A stretch of 64,000 nt of DNA, from positions 4,210,001 to 4,274,000 of the forward strand of contig JAXDDX010000012.1 in assembly GCA_034670405.1 (NCBI GenBank), written 5' to 3'. The DNA is from Hoplostethus atlanticus (Eukaryota; Chordata; Actinopteri; Trachichthyiformes; Trachichthyidae). The position numbers and the translations under genes are program-made. A model generated the notes under the pieces. It did no database searches and was not told the DNA's origin. It was given only the letters and a program-made list of their open reading frames with translations. This document shows positions 1 through 13,727 of this stretch, one piece after another (positions within the stretch are counted from its first letter, which is position 1; each line of letters begins with the position of its first letter).

Positions 1-2100
1 ACTGTCTGCTGCTATTCTTCTCTCTATCGCCGCCCGTCCCCTCGTCTCTGTTCCTCTATTTATCGCTATCTCGTGACTTTTTCTATCTTTGTCTATGTCG
101 AATGTAACGTCCCCACCCCGCCACCCCCCTGCAGAATTACAGCAGAGCAGGGAGGGCTTTTCAAATCAACTTTCTCGGACGGTCGCGAACGGCTCGGCGC
201 ACTTAAGATGGCCGCTGTAGAAGTTGTGATAATGTCGTTCATGGGAATGAGCGTTGGTACAGAGCCCCCGAGATCCAGGAAGCTGAGATGCTGCCACGGG
301 AAAATTGCAGCAACAGTTGTGATAAAGGGAAAATCTGCCCTGATACTTTTACACTGCTGGATATCATCAGTTTGTGATGTTCAATGCATTCCAGGCGTTA
401 TTTTATGATGAAGTGTTGTAATTTACTTTTTTGGTGTACCCGCTTTCGCCTCAACTTGCGCCATCCACTTTCCATTTCCTACATTTCCCAGAATGAGAAT
501 GGGCGTGACCTTGTTGCTTTCAATCAAAGGTAGTATGAGCATATGATCAGCTGTGGGTTGTACATGTCTGGGGTCGTGGTCACGCCCCTCTTAGTCAAAA
601 TGCAACATGTCTTGTGGTTGCATTGCATTATGGACATTGATATCTCTTCCTCTTTCTCCCTGTATGATTGTTGTCGATGCAAAATGGTGCGTCTAGATCT
701 TTGATTCTGAGGGACTGACACCAAAACCTGATGTTTACTGCTGATGTTTTAGATGGCTGCGCTGGAAATAACTCAAAGTGACATCATGTCATCTACGCTT
801 GGTCTTTTATCCAAAAGCTGTTCTGTAACAGTGTTAAAGTGTTTTAAGGTGGATGTTTCCTTTAAACTTTCCAACTTCCTGAGCGTGTCCACAAATGAAG
901 CAAAACAACAACAGCCAATAGGAGTTCTGTATTAGTGTTATCATGACAAAATCATTGAATCTTTATTGATCTGTTTGTTGTAATCGATCCGCAGTATGTT
1001 CCTATCATCAATATGTTCCCAGCAAGGATTTGACAGATGGCCAAGTTCAACATGAAGCCAAACCAGCACAATATTTTCACAACATAATATTATGGCATGT
1101 TAAAAATTCATATTAAAACAGCTTTGGAAACTTTTGTGAACGGATATCAGAAAGATTCAGATGCAGGTCGGCGCTGTGGCCTGGCCAATGTCTGCCAGGT
1201 TACATTACATTACAGTCATCTAGCAGACACTTTCATCCGACGACAATAAGTGCATTCAACATAGGTAGGCAAGAGAACTACTAGTCACCAGAAATCGTAA
1301 GTGCATTTCCTTCCCAAACCAATCTTTTGTCAATGTCACTGATTACGTCACTGCTCGAAGTGCAAACACTCAGATAAACTTTACTATTAAGGAGCCAAAA
1401 CAATATAAAAATGTCCTGTTGCGCTGAAATCGAGAATTTATAGAATACCAGCAGAAAAAAATTTATTTGAATCAAACCGCATTCGCCTCTGGTTGCACGC
1501 TATTGGAAGAACCGACTGGACGGAGGACGTCATAGGACATTCCCGTGATTGCAGTGAACATTTCGTATCATGAAGTTTAAGATATTTTGTCTTGAACAGA
1601 CAAACCATTATAATATTCTGACCAAGTTTCTCTACGAGACATGAAGACACAAAGTTGTTTAACTCGCTAGTTAGCTAGCTAAGCGCGAAGTTCGGTAACA
1701 CTCCGTAACACTTCAGTGGTTTTCTGCCACCAGTTATTGCAGAAAAGCGTTATGGTTAGGCAAGCATTGGGATTGGTCTGTACACTCTTTTTGTTTTATT
1801 TTGCTCTTTATCCTATTCTCTGCTGCTGCAACGACCCAATTTCCCCAGTTATCCTTAAAGTTTCCATCTAATCTAAAATCTTCCATGGAAGCGTTATCAA
1901 ATGTCTTCGCCAGCCCTCCTAGGTGTACGCAGGACTACCATGATGTACCAGCAGGTGCAATTTCTATCCACTTCAGTTCTGCGGTCTCCCTCTTTCTGTC
2001 TTGTCTTGAACCACACAGAAGGACAAAATGGCGGACAATAGTTGTTCATTATAATCTCAACGGGCGAGGCGAGTTCTCCTAGGGCCTACTTCCAACTGTG

Positions 2101-2136
<36 letters not shown>

Positions 2137-2453
2137 TATTCTCCAGCCTCCCACCACCACCACTCTGTCCTAATAATCACTCACACAGAGTTAGCAAGCT
2201 GGTACATCATCTTCGATATCAGCTAAGGAAATAGGCCTTTAATTGCCCAGTAGTGTGCGGGAAATTGGTTGTGTGTCCGTATGGCGGTGCTCTCTTCCTC
2301 CTCCTCAGGCCATTAGACACGGTGTGTGTTGTTTCAGGTCTGGGCAGGTAAACAGTCAGAGGGACATTAGCTTCCAATCAGCCTCAGCTGTATCACCCAA
2401 AAGTTTAATTAATTTGAATCCATAGGGCATGCAGTGTATGGAAACTGTGCGTT

Positions 2454-2486
<33 letters not shown>

Positions 2487-3230
2487 CTATTTCCATTTAG
2501 ACTCCCTTATAACCCTTTCACGGTCAGGGTGTCTAAAACTGCTGGAAAGGTCAGCACATAATCACTCTCTTTAGCCTGCCTCACATTTTAATTGACTATC
2601 TCCCACACACACCCCACCGCCACTACACACACACACACACATATACACACTCACACAAACACACACTCCCCCATCATTACGGCGGGTATGGATCCCAGTA
2701 TGAATTGATGATCTCCTATCTAAAGCCTAATCACTCCACAGGACCTTAGGGAGGCTCAGTGATCCGTTTCCCTCTACAACTCCACAGGAAACTCACACTC
2801 ACACGCTGAGCCTGTTGATGAGTAGAAAATGAGCATTCTACTTGGTTTAATATTGTAGTTCATCACAAGGTCTTGTGAAAAATTGAAACGGACATAATAT
2901 GGCACTGGAAGGCAGCCGTCGAGATTGGTGAGATTGGTAAAGAGTAGAAGTGAAGGATTAATAGCAGCACGCGGGAATGAGTTTAAATCAAGAAAATTCC
3001 ACAATGATTTGCCTTTTATTGGCAAGTAATCACACGTAATGACTGAATATGAGGTATATGAAGTAGCATGTTGATTCAAGATGATGGATGGATTGACCGA
3101 CACACAGACAGACATAGATAGGCCTCCGTGTTAAACCGTGTAACAGCAAAGAAAGAAATGAGACTGTGGGTTGTCTACATATTTAGTTGAAGGTCGTTCC
3201 GTTTCTTTATCTCAACAAAACCACCTGGTT
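1..3230. other. gene-poor intergenic DNA, left edge
   Basis: I find no convincing coding region here. The open frames at 73-408 and 1801-2082 have no recognisable domain and no splice-site context. The stretch holds a SINE-like fragment near 1201-1275, (CA)n at about 2104-2133, (GT)n at about 2459-2486 and another CA-rich patch near 2615-2670. Two ATG contexts resembling YY1 sites (AAGATGGCCGC near 206 and AAAATGGCGGA near 2026) are present, but the frames that follow are short or not protein-like. Confidence 0.6.
1201..1275 (+). repeat. SINE-like interspersed repeat fragment
   Basis: The stretch begins with repeated TTACA, then reads CATCTAGCAGACACTTTCAT and runs into a purine-rich tail. 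This layout matches a very common teleost interspersed repeat whose core reads roughly TTTAGCAGACGCTTTTATCCA. A second, longer relative lies at 4253-4400. Family assignment is from memory of the core motif, not from a library search. Confidence 0.5.
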
Positions 3231-3242
3231 AGACAGATAGAC

Positions 3243-3317
<75 letters not shown>

Positions 3318-3354
3318 CAGATAGACAGATAGATAGATAGATAGACAGATAGAC

Positions 3355-3405
<51 letters not shown>

Positions 3406-3490
3406 CAGATTGATAGATAGATAGATAGATAGACAGATTGATAGATAGATAGATAGATAGATAGATAGACAGAGAGACAGAGAGATAGAG

Positions 3491-3573
<83 letters not shown>
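3231..3573. repeat. (GATA/GACA)n tetranucleotide array
   Basis: An interrupted tandem array of AGAT units with scattered AGAC variants spans about 340 bp. It accounts for the long minus-strand open frames with Tyr-Leu-Ser-Ile repeats, which are not genes. The regular GACA interruptions suggest an old, partly stabilised array. Confidence 0.97.
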
Positions 3574-3711
3574 CAACACAGTGAACATACTGTATGTAGA
3601 GACTAACACAAAGACAGACACAGACAAATACACAGACAGACCTTGGGTGGCAGCTATTCAAACATCTACATAATGCCCATTGACGCACCATTTCCTGAAG
3701 GAGAGAGAAGA

Positions 3712-3750
<39 letters not shown>

Positions 3751-6700
3751 CAAAATGGCCATAACACAGCCCTGCTTTTGTCTCAGCCTTTTGGAAGTGA
3801 AGAAAAGGGGAGTGTGAAAATGAGAGAGCAAGAGAAAAGAAGCACAGGATGAGGTGTGTTATTCAGCCTCACCACAGGGGGTGAGGACGACTAGCAGACC
3901 AGGAGAGCCTACCCATTGTCCACATACACACACATACACACACACTGGACACAAACCAGGCTCTGCCACACCAAACCCAATACGTCGCAACATTTGCCAA
4001 AGAAAAGTGAAAATGGGTGTAAATTGAGGTTATTTTCTCTACCTCTCCCTCACACTTGTTATCCCGTCACCCTCTGCTGTGATGAGGGTTCATTCTGCAC
4101 CCCTTTCTGTGTCTGAAGCACAGCCACCCTATACAGGTAAGTATGGAACAGTGAGCCACAATTACGTTTTTTTTCTTTCTCGACTCATTTCCAGCGTGAT
4201 GTGGACTTCACATACAAAGCCAAGGTAAAAGATCTGAACGTCTGCTTCTGATCATTCACATTTACATGTTAGGAAGTTAACAGACGCTCTCATCCAGCAT
4301 GGCTTTCAGTACGAGGGCAGGTAGGAGGGTCTCGCTCAAGGACACTTGGCTGTTATGGGGATGGAAACTAACTATAAGGCTACAGCAAAATGAACTAGTA
4401 ACTCTGGAGATATTTCAGTGACGTTAGTCTGCAACTTATTTGTCATGATTCCTCTTCTTCGGGCAGGTCCGTCTTGATATAGTGCCTCAATCTCATCAGG
4501 ACTATCTGCTGACATATTTGATTGATAGATTTAGCTTTGGCTTTGTCTTTCTTCATAGGTGAACTCTCTTGTGTGGATGTTGATTTCAAGGGATCAAGGG
4601 ATTCCCAGGAGAAAGCTACAGTCCTGTATTGATTCCACCTATTAAAACCACTGCTCTCCTGAGGGGAGACGTAGATTAAGAGGAGGAGACGGGTTAAAAA
4701 AAGATTTTAACCTTTGAGCAAATTGACTCGGATTGTACAAAAGGGGTTGAAACTCATTATTAAAACCCTGTTCCTAATATTTTGTACACTCAATGTTTAT
4801 TAGTGAAACTGAGGCCCTAATTTTAGCTGGCTTCAGGCTGACATCACATCACAAGACACAAATGTGGCCTTATTAAGCAACTTTTTCTTTTCAGTGTAAG
4901 ATGTAGATACACACAGTACAAAGAGGGGACATGTAACACATCTGGCTGTTTTGGAAAAAAGATGATAAGGGTTGATAATGATATAGAGATCTACAGTAGT
5001 GACTGTCATCATTTGTTCTTTGTGTAGCACCTTCCAGTCACACAAATCAAAACTCCAAACCAGAGGCTCTCCATTTGTCTCCAAACATTTTGATCATTCT
5101 GCTTTATCATTTTCAAAGACAATATTGCAAAAACGTGTCAGAGGAGCTAGGCAATTGTGACACTCGGGAGAGACAAGATTGAGCTTCGATAAAGGTGTTC
5201 ATTGTTGTTAAGCACCACACATGTCTGTTTTTGTTCTCCTTCTGTGCTTTGCTGATGGTTTATTCCAGCTGGTCCACTGCTTTAAGTAGGTGAATGCAAT
5301 TTGTAAATGTTGACTTCTGTCAGGTGAGTTTTCGCGTTCTTTCAGAGCGAAGCAAAACACGGCTGAGGCAAGAACGTGAACAGATAATAAGAGAGCTGTC
5401 TTTCAGATGCGTCCATGAAAGTAAGAACCACAATATACAAGGAGTTAATGTTTGATTTTGTCCATAATTTACTGAAGGTAATACAAGAAATCAAGAAATG
5501 ACTCTATACATGATGTGGCAACAACCTGTGTTATTTTTATGTGCACACACTTACCACATACTGTTGGTCCGTCTTCAAATGAATCAGAAAGTACCATTTT
5601 GCATCCACTATTGAATAAAACCACATGCGCTCAAGGAGGGACACAAAATGTCTGCTGAAAAATAGCCAAACTGGCAAGCTGTGACATCAAGTGAAGGAAA
5701 AAAATGTGACCACTACAACACAAGTCCTCATCATTTCACATTATGGCCATTACTTAAATTGATGGACAGCCATTGGCTGGGCTAACGTTCCATAATGTGC
5801 TCAACTGTAATGTGTTCATTACACGTTGATTTGTGAGCGATGGAAATGAGGAGAGGAAATCATATTCAGGGAGAGAGAGAACGCAAGCTGAGATGCTGAA
5901 GAGGAGATTCAAATTTCAATGTTTATTTAATTGTTAGCAATAAAGAGGTGTGTGTGTGTGTGTGTGCACGTGCGTGCATGAGCGTGCATGTTTATACCAC
6001 ACATGCGTGCTGTGTGTTCTATGTTTATGAGCGCGGCATAATGATGGATTCACCGGCTGCTCCCATTGGACCACAGCACTTCTGACCTTTGACCTTGAAA
6101 TCTCCAGTCAGGTTTAATGATCCAATCGTCTCACACCCTGGAATATGTTACCGTGGAAACATAGCCTTTTCCCCCACTCGTAATGCAGGAGAGTTCCTCC
6201 ATCCGTGTCTAATTCAGTCTCCAGCCAAGTCAGTGACCTCTAAAGAGATGTTTGTAGTCTGTTCAGTCAGAAGCTGATTTTATGATGTTTTTTTCAGTTT
6301 AATCACTTGCCAGTGATCTCTGGAAAGTTACACCAAGCACCTCAGTGTTACCCCTAAACCTTAGGGCAAAAAGACCTCTGGAACAGCATTCACACCATTC
6401 CATCCAAACCCATGCTATTGAAAGTCTTTGGCAGCTCCTCCTGGAGGGGTGGCCTACCTTCAGTTAAAGTTACATGGACATATTCTTTTGTTTTACAAAG
6501 CTCTCTTCACCTGATTGTAAACTTACAGCTAATTCATTCTGTGACAAATTCTTTGACCTTGGAAAAGATGCAGTTTCACGCAGCCATCTCGAAGCAGATG
6601 ACCCTTTTATTGTTGTTTAACACAATTTATATGAAAAAGGAGGCCACAAAATGCACAGAACAAACCATTCTTCTCTCTTAGAACAGAAATAGACTTCAAA

Positions 6701-7090
6701 TGGAGTGCTAATTTTAAGTGGATGTGTCAGCATATCACACTGTCAAACATTCTGATAAAGAAGAAGGCAATAGCATGGTTTTGATATGTTGTCATGTTGC
6801 AACATTGTTTTTCTGTGCGATGCGTAGTGTTCAAAAATAGCCACAATGTCCACAGAGCTTTTTGAAAGCACAACATCAAATTCTGTTCAGATGATAATAA
6901 CCATAAAGCACCAATGCCTTCTTGCACATGGCTGCATGACTTCATTTCAACATAATACAGATGTATATTACAGATTTTCTACAAATAAAAAGGCGGTATC
7001 TTTTGCCTCCTGTATGAAACCATTGGTCAACTAAAGGTTTGGATTTTGCATGTCCAGCTATCAGGGGGGAAGAGGAAGGAATGGTCCCTT
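3574..7090. other. intergenic DNA without recognisable genes
   Basis: There are (CA)n tracts at about 3716-3747 and a short GT/CA patch near 5948-5966, plus the SINE-like repeat at 4253-4400. The open frames here (for example 4833-5084 minus and 6412-6681 plus) show no domain, signal peptide or exon structure that I recognise. Confidence 0.55.
4253..4400 (+). repeat. SINE-like interspersed repeat
   Basis: The core AACAGACGCTCTCATCCAGC is followed by GAGGGCAGGTAGGAGGGTCT, CGCTCAAGGACACTTGG and a short AC-rich end. The same succession occurs in many teleost genomes. It shares its core with the fragment at 1201-1275. The 3' part resembles the TTGCTCAAGGACACC block also seen at 19783-19817, 20020-20040 and 59835-59860. 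Confidence 0.55.
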
Positions 7091-7099
7091 TTAATCAAT

Positions 7100-8190
7100 G
7101 TGAGTAATATTTGCGTCTGTGAGCTGGGGACCAGCCACATTATCATGTCAAGTTACAAATTAAAATGCCTGGCCGCTAACAGACTGGGGATATAAATGGG
7201 CCATCATGGCCATCTAAGTGTTCTAATGACATTTTTTCGCCTGCCAGACAATTAATTCTATCAATCTACATAACCTTTCCCAAAGCTCGGAAAACGATGG
7301 CATTTTTATGGCTTGAAATGAATGGAGTCCAACTGAAAAGTATGCTTAGGCAATCATTACATTATTTAACAAATGTATTTAATTGGATTTTGATGCTTGG
7401 ACGTCTGTTTCTGGAGTGTGGGGCTAGTGCACTGACTCCAGCGCAGGCTAATTCAATAGGCTAAATGGAATCACTGGAGACACTCTGCAATCATCACTGC
7501 ATTAGGACGCTGATTCCCATCATGTAAACATTGCTTTGAGCTCTTGACATTTATCTTCTGGTCTCTCTCTCTCTGTTTCCCCTGTATTTCCATCACTTCT
7601 CAAGTCATTCTTTTGTCTTCCATTTAATGAAAGTTGAGGTTGAGTTCCGTTTTGGACTCAAGTGAATTTACAAAAAGCAATTTACCAAAAAGCTAGCACT
7701 TCTAGACGCGTGAACTGCTTAGCTCCTCACTTTTCATAAATTAGGGGTGGAAAGGCTTCCATCAGACAGGGTCTCGCAGGGATTGGGAAGGTGCTAAGCA
7801 CGTCTGCCTTTAACAGAGGTGAAAAACAGGCTAATTCATTAAGCATTGATCACCCCAAATGACAGCAAAGTGCTTCGACATTTAGCGGGCAAATAACTGA
7901 CAAATTGGCACACAATTTTTGCACATTTCCAACTCTTTAATGGCTAAAGTACGGAGCGAAAAGGCAATAAAAATGTTAGCAGACAGCCCGATGAACCCAC
8001 ACCCAGCCCATTACGCTCACCACTCCTTATGGCTAAACGCCCCTAATGCTTTAAACTGTGGGCAAGGGCTGCCCTAATGATACATTTTGGTGAGTGTTTC
8101 TTACTTTTTGACAAAAATTACATGGTTTTATTTGATTCTTTTGAATGCAGTTTGTAATAGGAGCCCCATTATGCACTGGGCGGATGGACC
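7100..8190. other. candidate conserved non-coding block
   Basis: About 1.1 kb contains no microsatellite beyond one short CT run, and homeodomain-type cores (TAATTA, TAATGA, ATTAA) are unusually dense. Examples are ACAATTAATTCTATCAATCT near 7247 and GCCCATTACGCTCACC near 8007. No open frame of note is present. The texture is that of developmental enhancers in gene deserts, but I cannot test conservation here, so this is an inference from composition. Confidence 0.35.
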
Positions 8191-8480
8191 CATTATGAGG
8201 GGTTAGGCTTAAAGTACCTGAGTATGTATTTGAGTAAATGTGCTTAATCTTGGATGGCCTAATATCATTTTTATCAACACTCCACCCTGTTCCGGCTTGT
8301 GAGATGAATACTGATATGACCTCATTACTGTATTATCCTGGACTCAGGGTTGGATGGCTAACACACACACACGCACACACACACACACTTTGTCTCTCAC
8401 ACACACACAGAGAAAAGCATGGATCAGCATGCAAACGTAAAAAATGTGTGCATTAAAAAGGCATACATATACATGCGCGT

Positions 8481-8511
<31 letters not shown>

Positions 8512-8633
8512 TGCTGTATTTTCAACAGATTCTGCCATTGGTCAGAGCTTGAGCTCAAGGACAATTAAAAGGGGTTAGGCCATGTCAGCCAGCACAGGGA
8601 TGCTGGGAAACAGCACTGGAGGCATATGTACGA

Positions 8634-8669
<36 letters not shown>

Positions 8670-11600
8670 GTGTAATTCCAACAGTAGTGGATGCTAGTAA
8701 AATACTGCATACCTCTGTCTCAATATGTGATATTCATGTACACATCAGGCACATCGGGCCTGGATTGTAGCTAACATAGGATGGCTAAAGCAGTCATAGC
8801 TAACGTAGCTAAGTTCATTTTAGCTACAATCTGTGAGAAAAATAACAAAATTATTAAAATTAACTTACTGGAGGCAAAGTGTCCACAAACACGGTGATGA
8901 TTTGATGGCTGCCAGTCTTTCACAATTCCAACATGAATCAGGCTCTTCAGCTTATCAGGCCAGCAGCAGCACTTGATTGCTTCATTGCTTGAATACTCCA
9001 ATTATTGTTGTTTTCACCCAGGCCTCTCTTTGTTTTTTTGCCTGGTCTGACTTTCTTGATGGAAACCAAAAGACAGAAGTTTGCATCCCCCAACAACACG
9101 ACCATTTTTAATCTTTTAAAACTTTGAAAAAGAACCTGGACATGCCTGATGCAGAGTTTTTACAATACATGAATATCACATACAGTCTCTGATTGTGTCT
9201 GTCTGTCTCTCGCTCTGCTGACAATTTCTCTGATTGAGAAGACCAGATAGCAGTGCTGTGGTTTCAAAACAATACCACTCCATGCAAGGACTCTGGTAAC
9301 GGTTTAGGGCATTAAACCCGAGGAGGCCCAAGAGCTGTCGATAATAAGGCTTGCTGTGCCTTGTTGGAGGCTCTCCATGATTCATTAACATCATATCCTC
9401 ATTACATGCCCACAGATGGTTTGGTGCTTGGTGCCCCTTGCCTTACAGCCTTGTGGACTGCAGCTCGTCATGGTATTCTGTGCTTAGTTGTGGTTGTTTG
9501 CTGTATTCTGTGGTTGGTTGTGATTATTTGCCGTTGGTTTGGTTGTATGTGTTTGTGGTATTTTGCACTTAGTTGTGGTTGCAGTGGTATTTTGTGGTTG
9601 TTTGGGGTCAGGGTTTTAAATGTTCCTTATTTAAGCAGATATCCTGTAAAATGATTGCACACAATGTAATGTCTGTTCAGCTCGTAAATTTTGATTTGTC
9701 ACTTCCTGTGCTCGGAGAAAACTTTCCCGCCAGTGTACTTACTGACTCCAAAACATTGCGGTGAATTGGTAAATGGAGCGAATCTACAGTGGCTTTTCTC
9801 TGTCGCAGCCCGACTTCATGCGCTTGTATTTTTACAAATGTTTTAATAATGGTAAATATTACACTCAGCACCTTTACGCTTGCGTTTGGGCCATACCTCA
9901 ACCACCTTCTACACCCTCTCTTCCCAACTCTAACTTCCCCTGGTTGAATAAGGGACTCTAGTCTGAATAAAGTCACTGGAATGAAGAGAATACCTTAAAA
10001 AGTTACTTTGTTAGAAACTTTCTTAAATCTAATGAGAGTTATCAATGCTCTCTCCAAATGTTGCTGACATGATGTGACAAGTCTGCTGTTAAAAGAAGAT
10101 GGAGATCCGAAGTGCATTTCACTTGGGGTCTCAACATTCTTTACCAAATGACGCAAATAAGGCAGAAACAAATGATTAATGTGATTGCATGAGTGATTGC
10201 AGGATTGATTGATGGTTGGTCTCTTTTAATAAAAAGTTAGTGACAAATAATGTATTTTTCATCAAAAGAATAGGAGCAAAAGTATAGTAGAGTTGGAAGA
10301 AAAGTACCCAGACAAGTTGGTGCAATATTGACTGTGCCATCTGTGATGTGTGTGACTTCAAAGCCACAATTACTTTGAGCGTTTTTAAGACTGATACCTG
10401 CTCATGTTAAGAAGCAGCCTCTCACCTCCGGAGAGCTGCCTGCCAGATGAGAAATAATTCATTTTTAGGAAACTGAGGCAAGGGCAAATTCTGCCGAGCA
10501 GCTCTCTTCACATCCATCTTCAAAGGGAACCAAGTTCCTATATGAAACAATGGCATATTTGGGTTCTTATTCATGTCATGGGCTTTTTGCCAGTGCAGGG
10601 TCCTTTAATTCCTCTATTGTTACTGACAGGCCCCACTGGGAAGGCCTAAGAGGCTTTTTAGACCCCACTGGCCACTTTTAAACATAGACCAATCAGAATG
10701 CACAATAACAAGATGAACATTCATCCTGGAACTGCAGGGATTGTGGTATCGGGATCATCTCCATCTTTGGAAAGATAATAAAAAGTCCCAAAGACATCCC
10801 GGGTGTTTCCACGAGAGGCCATTTTGTTCACTGCAGCTGTTTCCTCATGTCTCTTAAATGACAGCTTTGCTGCACCCATTAACATGCATGCCACTGAAAC
10901 AAGTATTATAGTTTAATTCCTACCATGAAAAGCTTCCAGAGGCATAAAAAAGGAACCACGATACATAGGGGGTGCACAGACAGACAAGCTCCAGAGGCCT
11001 CATTGCTTGTGTGTTGCGTCGACTTAATGGCAAATGGATGTCATTGGAATTTCGAGCGAGACAGCAAGACTTTATCGCGCAGATAAATGAATTAATATTT
11101 TACACTTCAGCTGGATTTTTTCTGCTGCAGGAAAGCTGGGGGGTGGGGGGGGGGTCAAGTAAATTAAGAAAAAGGAAAAGAGAATGAGAAAGAATAGGAG
11201 GGAAATAAGAGCTTGGGATGTGAACTCTCCTAATGTTATTCAGAGGCAGTGAGTCATGTAAGAGAAAAGGATCTTTTCTTGTACCAGTCAAGGACATTAT
11301 CTGCTCCTGCTAGCAGTTATTAGCATTAGCATTTATATATTCAATGCAATTTTGAGGTCTGGTGATACTCTGAGGGGTCAGGAGAGAGAAAAACGAAATG
11401 AGGGAGGGAGGATAAAAAAGCTCTTTTCTCTGTGTGCAATTGGCGCTAACCAGGACAGAATAAGCAATGAGGTAAGACACAAGGACATTTCACACTGCAA
11501 TTCAATCTCTGATCAGAGCTCAAATCCTCCATATCAACAGGAGGGGTGAGCAAAACGCAACAACCGCACCTTGGAGCGATGCAGAAAATATTCAGTACTA

Positions 11601-13227
11601 AGACAATTTCAGTGTGATCAGGCAGTGACTTAAATAATGCATTGATCAATCAGTCAAGACTCCAAAATAGCACTTGAATCTCAGACAGTAATGTCCTTTT
11701 TGTTTAAATAGAAATAATAAATAGCATACCTCTATATGATAAATGTTATAAATCTACCTCTAGTAGAGGCGTGTGACAACGCCGCTGGGTCAGATGCTAT
11801 TCGAAGCAAATGGTTTGAATAATTGAAGATTGGGTGTTAAATTGTATTTTTCATGAAGGAGGAGTAGGGGAGGAGATCCACTTGACGGACACACACACAC
11901 ACACACACACAGTGGCTAGACACATTAGTTAGCTAATGGGTTATCCAACAGTACATGAGGGTCAAAGGTCATTAGCTCATGCACTTAGATGGCTTGAAAC
12001 AGTTAAACGCATCATCTGTTCAGTTTAAAGACGATGAAATACACCGTGATCCAGATTAGGAAATTTGGGTCACAATCAAGGTGATGATTTCAAATCTTGT
12101 CTTTTGAGATCCACTCAGTGCTCTTTTACAAAAGCGACAGCCTAAATGTCATGATAAGAGAACCATCTCCATGTGGGTTTCCAAAAACGCTGCAGTTGGT
12201 AGAGTGGTGATGAAGGAGGTGATGAGACTGCTGATATACTGTGCAAGCCACCTTACCGTAGATTCAAATTGTCATTAGATGATAAGTGAGCAAACCCCCC
12301 AGAAAATACCCCAAAAGAGGCGGGTGTACTTCCGATAGCTGCATGAAAGACAACAGGTAGATCCGCTTCAGTGATAGCTCGGCATTTCACGCGGCCGCAT
12401 CATTTTGAAGGCGGATGGGTGTAATGCCGATCATTTTGAAGGCGGATGGGTGTAATGCCGATCATTTCTACTGCAGATGTGCATTAGGGAAGAGAGATGT
12501 AAGCACTCAAAACAATATAGGCTCTTACTATAGGAACAACAGAGCCTCGGCTTCAGAGCAGACAGAGAGAGAGAGAATGGGATCCATGAATCTTTTATTG
12601 ACATTCATATATCAATATAGCATTATATATCACCTATGTGAAATATCATCTTTACATAAATTCATCCCTTAGTGTGTCCACAGAAGTCATCTAATCTCAG
12701 CTATAATGAGTCTCTTTATTCTCATCACCTTTGTGTTTGTTCCACGAGTAATTTGGGGGGCCCTAAGTGTCACAATTTGCCCCCCCCCCCCACACTTCCA
12801 GCCCACCCTGTCCTAGACAGTCATTGTGCAGTTGTATTAAGTGGCAGGGGGGCTGACAAGGAGGGGATAGAGCACAGGGAGGGGGGCACATTCTGTTCTG
12901 AGGCTGACTTTGAGATTGTTATTATCATTTTCAAAGCATCAAAGCTCTCTCTCTCGCTTTCTCTCACTCTCTCTCCATCCAAGCTTAAAGAGATGAAAGT
13001 TTGCCTTTGTTCCATCCCCTGCTACATTACCTCTATGCATTAGGCCTCCTCTTTATCCGTGAAATTACCTTTTAGCTTTCTCATTCAGCGCAGGCAGTCT
13101 GCATGCGACGAGATGGCTCGCACTTTTTCACCACATCGTATCCCCCCTGCACACCTCTCTCTCTCTTCTAAAAAGATTGTTGCATTTGCGGTTTGATTTT
13201 GTCTACACCTCTCTCTCCCTTGCACTG

Positions 13228-13275
<48 letters not shown>

Positions 13276-13612
13276 CACTTCATATAAGGTCCATCTACCC
13301 CTTCATTATATGGTTAGTGTTGTTCTTTGATCGTTCTATCTCCAAAGCAAACACAGGGGTTTGTGTTGCTCCCCCATCACACAGATGGCTTGGAGATGAT
13401 GGCTGAGATGCTTCTGTTCTCGCTGCTGTTCAGAGAGCCACTTTCCCGGCCTCTTAAAGCGCTCTTTGAAGCTGACAGGAAGCACTCTTTGAAAGAAAAG
13501 TTGCTTGATCGTCACGCAAAAACACTTTCCTCCCCCTTTTTTTGCGTAATTTTTGGATGCTTTTTTTCCTCTTTGGATGAAAACAACCAACGTCTCAGTT
13601 TCTCTTTGTTTC
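8191..13612. other. intergenic DNA with simple repeats
   Basis: No gene is supported. (CA)/(GT) tracts lie near 8361-8410, 8478-8508, 8635-8672 and 11888-11910. A TTGTGGT-rich patch occupies 9480-9600 and explains the Cys/Val/Trp-rich open frame there. A (CT)n run lies at 13233-13270 and an exact 31-bp tandem repeat at 12400-12461. The 10700-10900 segment is low in simple repeats and could hold another conserved element, with weaker signs than 7100-8190. Confidence 0.5.
12400..12461 (+). repeat. perfect 31-bp tandem duplication
   Basis: The unit starts TCATTTTGAAGGCGGATGGG and ends TGTAATGCCGA. It occurs at 12400-12430 and again without a mismatch at 12431-12461, and the first six bases of a third copy follow. 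The unit is not low-complexity, so the duplication is probably recent. Confidence 0.95.
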
Positions 13613-13622
13613 CTATCTATCA

Positions 13623-13694
<72 letters not shown>

Positions 13695-13727
13695 GCCTGT
13701 CTATCTGCCTGTCTGTCTATCTATCTA
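13613..13727. repeat. (CTAT)n tetranucleotide array
   Basis: About 115 bp of CTAT units end with CTGC/CTGT variants. It is the same repeat class as 3231-3573 but in the opposite orientation. The open frames crossing it (13327-13728 and 13553-13774) are products of the array. Confidence 0.97.

Noticed and set aside
73-408. 111-residue plus-strand open frame with an AAGATGGCCGC start-like context
   Set aside because: Composition is not protein-like after the first residues, there is no domain or donor site, and there is no neighbouring exon.
3212-3748. Long minus-strand open frames rich in Tyr-Leu-Ser-Ile
   Set aside because: They are translations of the GATA array and the adjoining (CA)n, with no non-repeat protein content.
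9361-9764. Cys/Trp/Val-rich hydrophobic open frames
   Set aside because: They come from a degenerate TTGTGGT repeat and not from a membrane protein gene.
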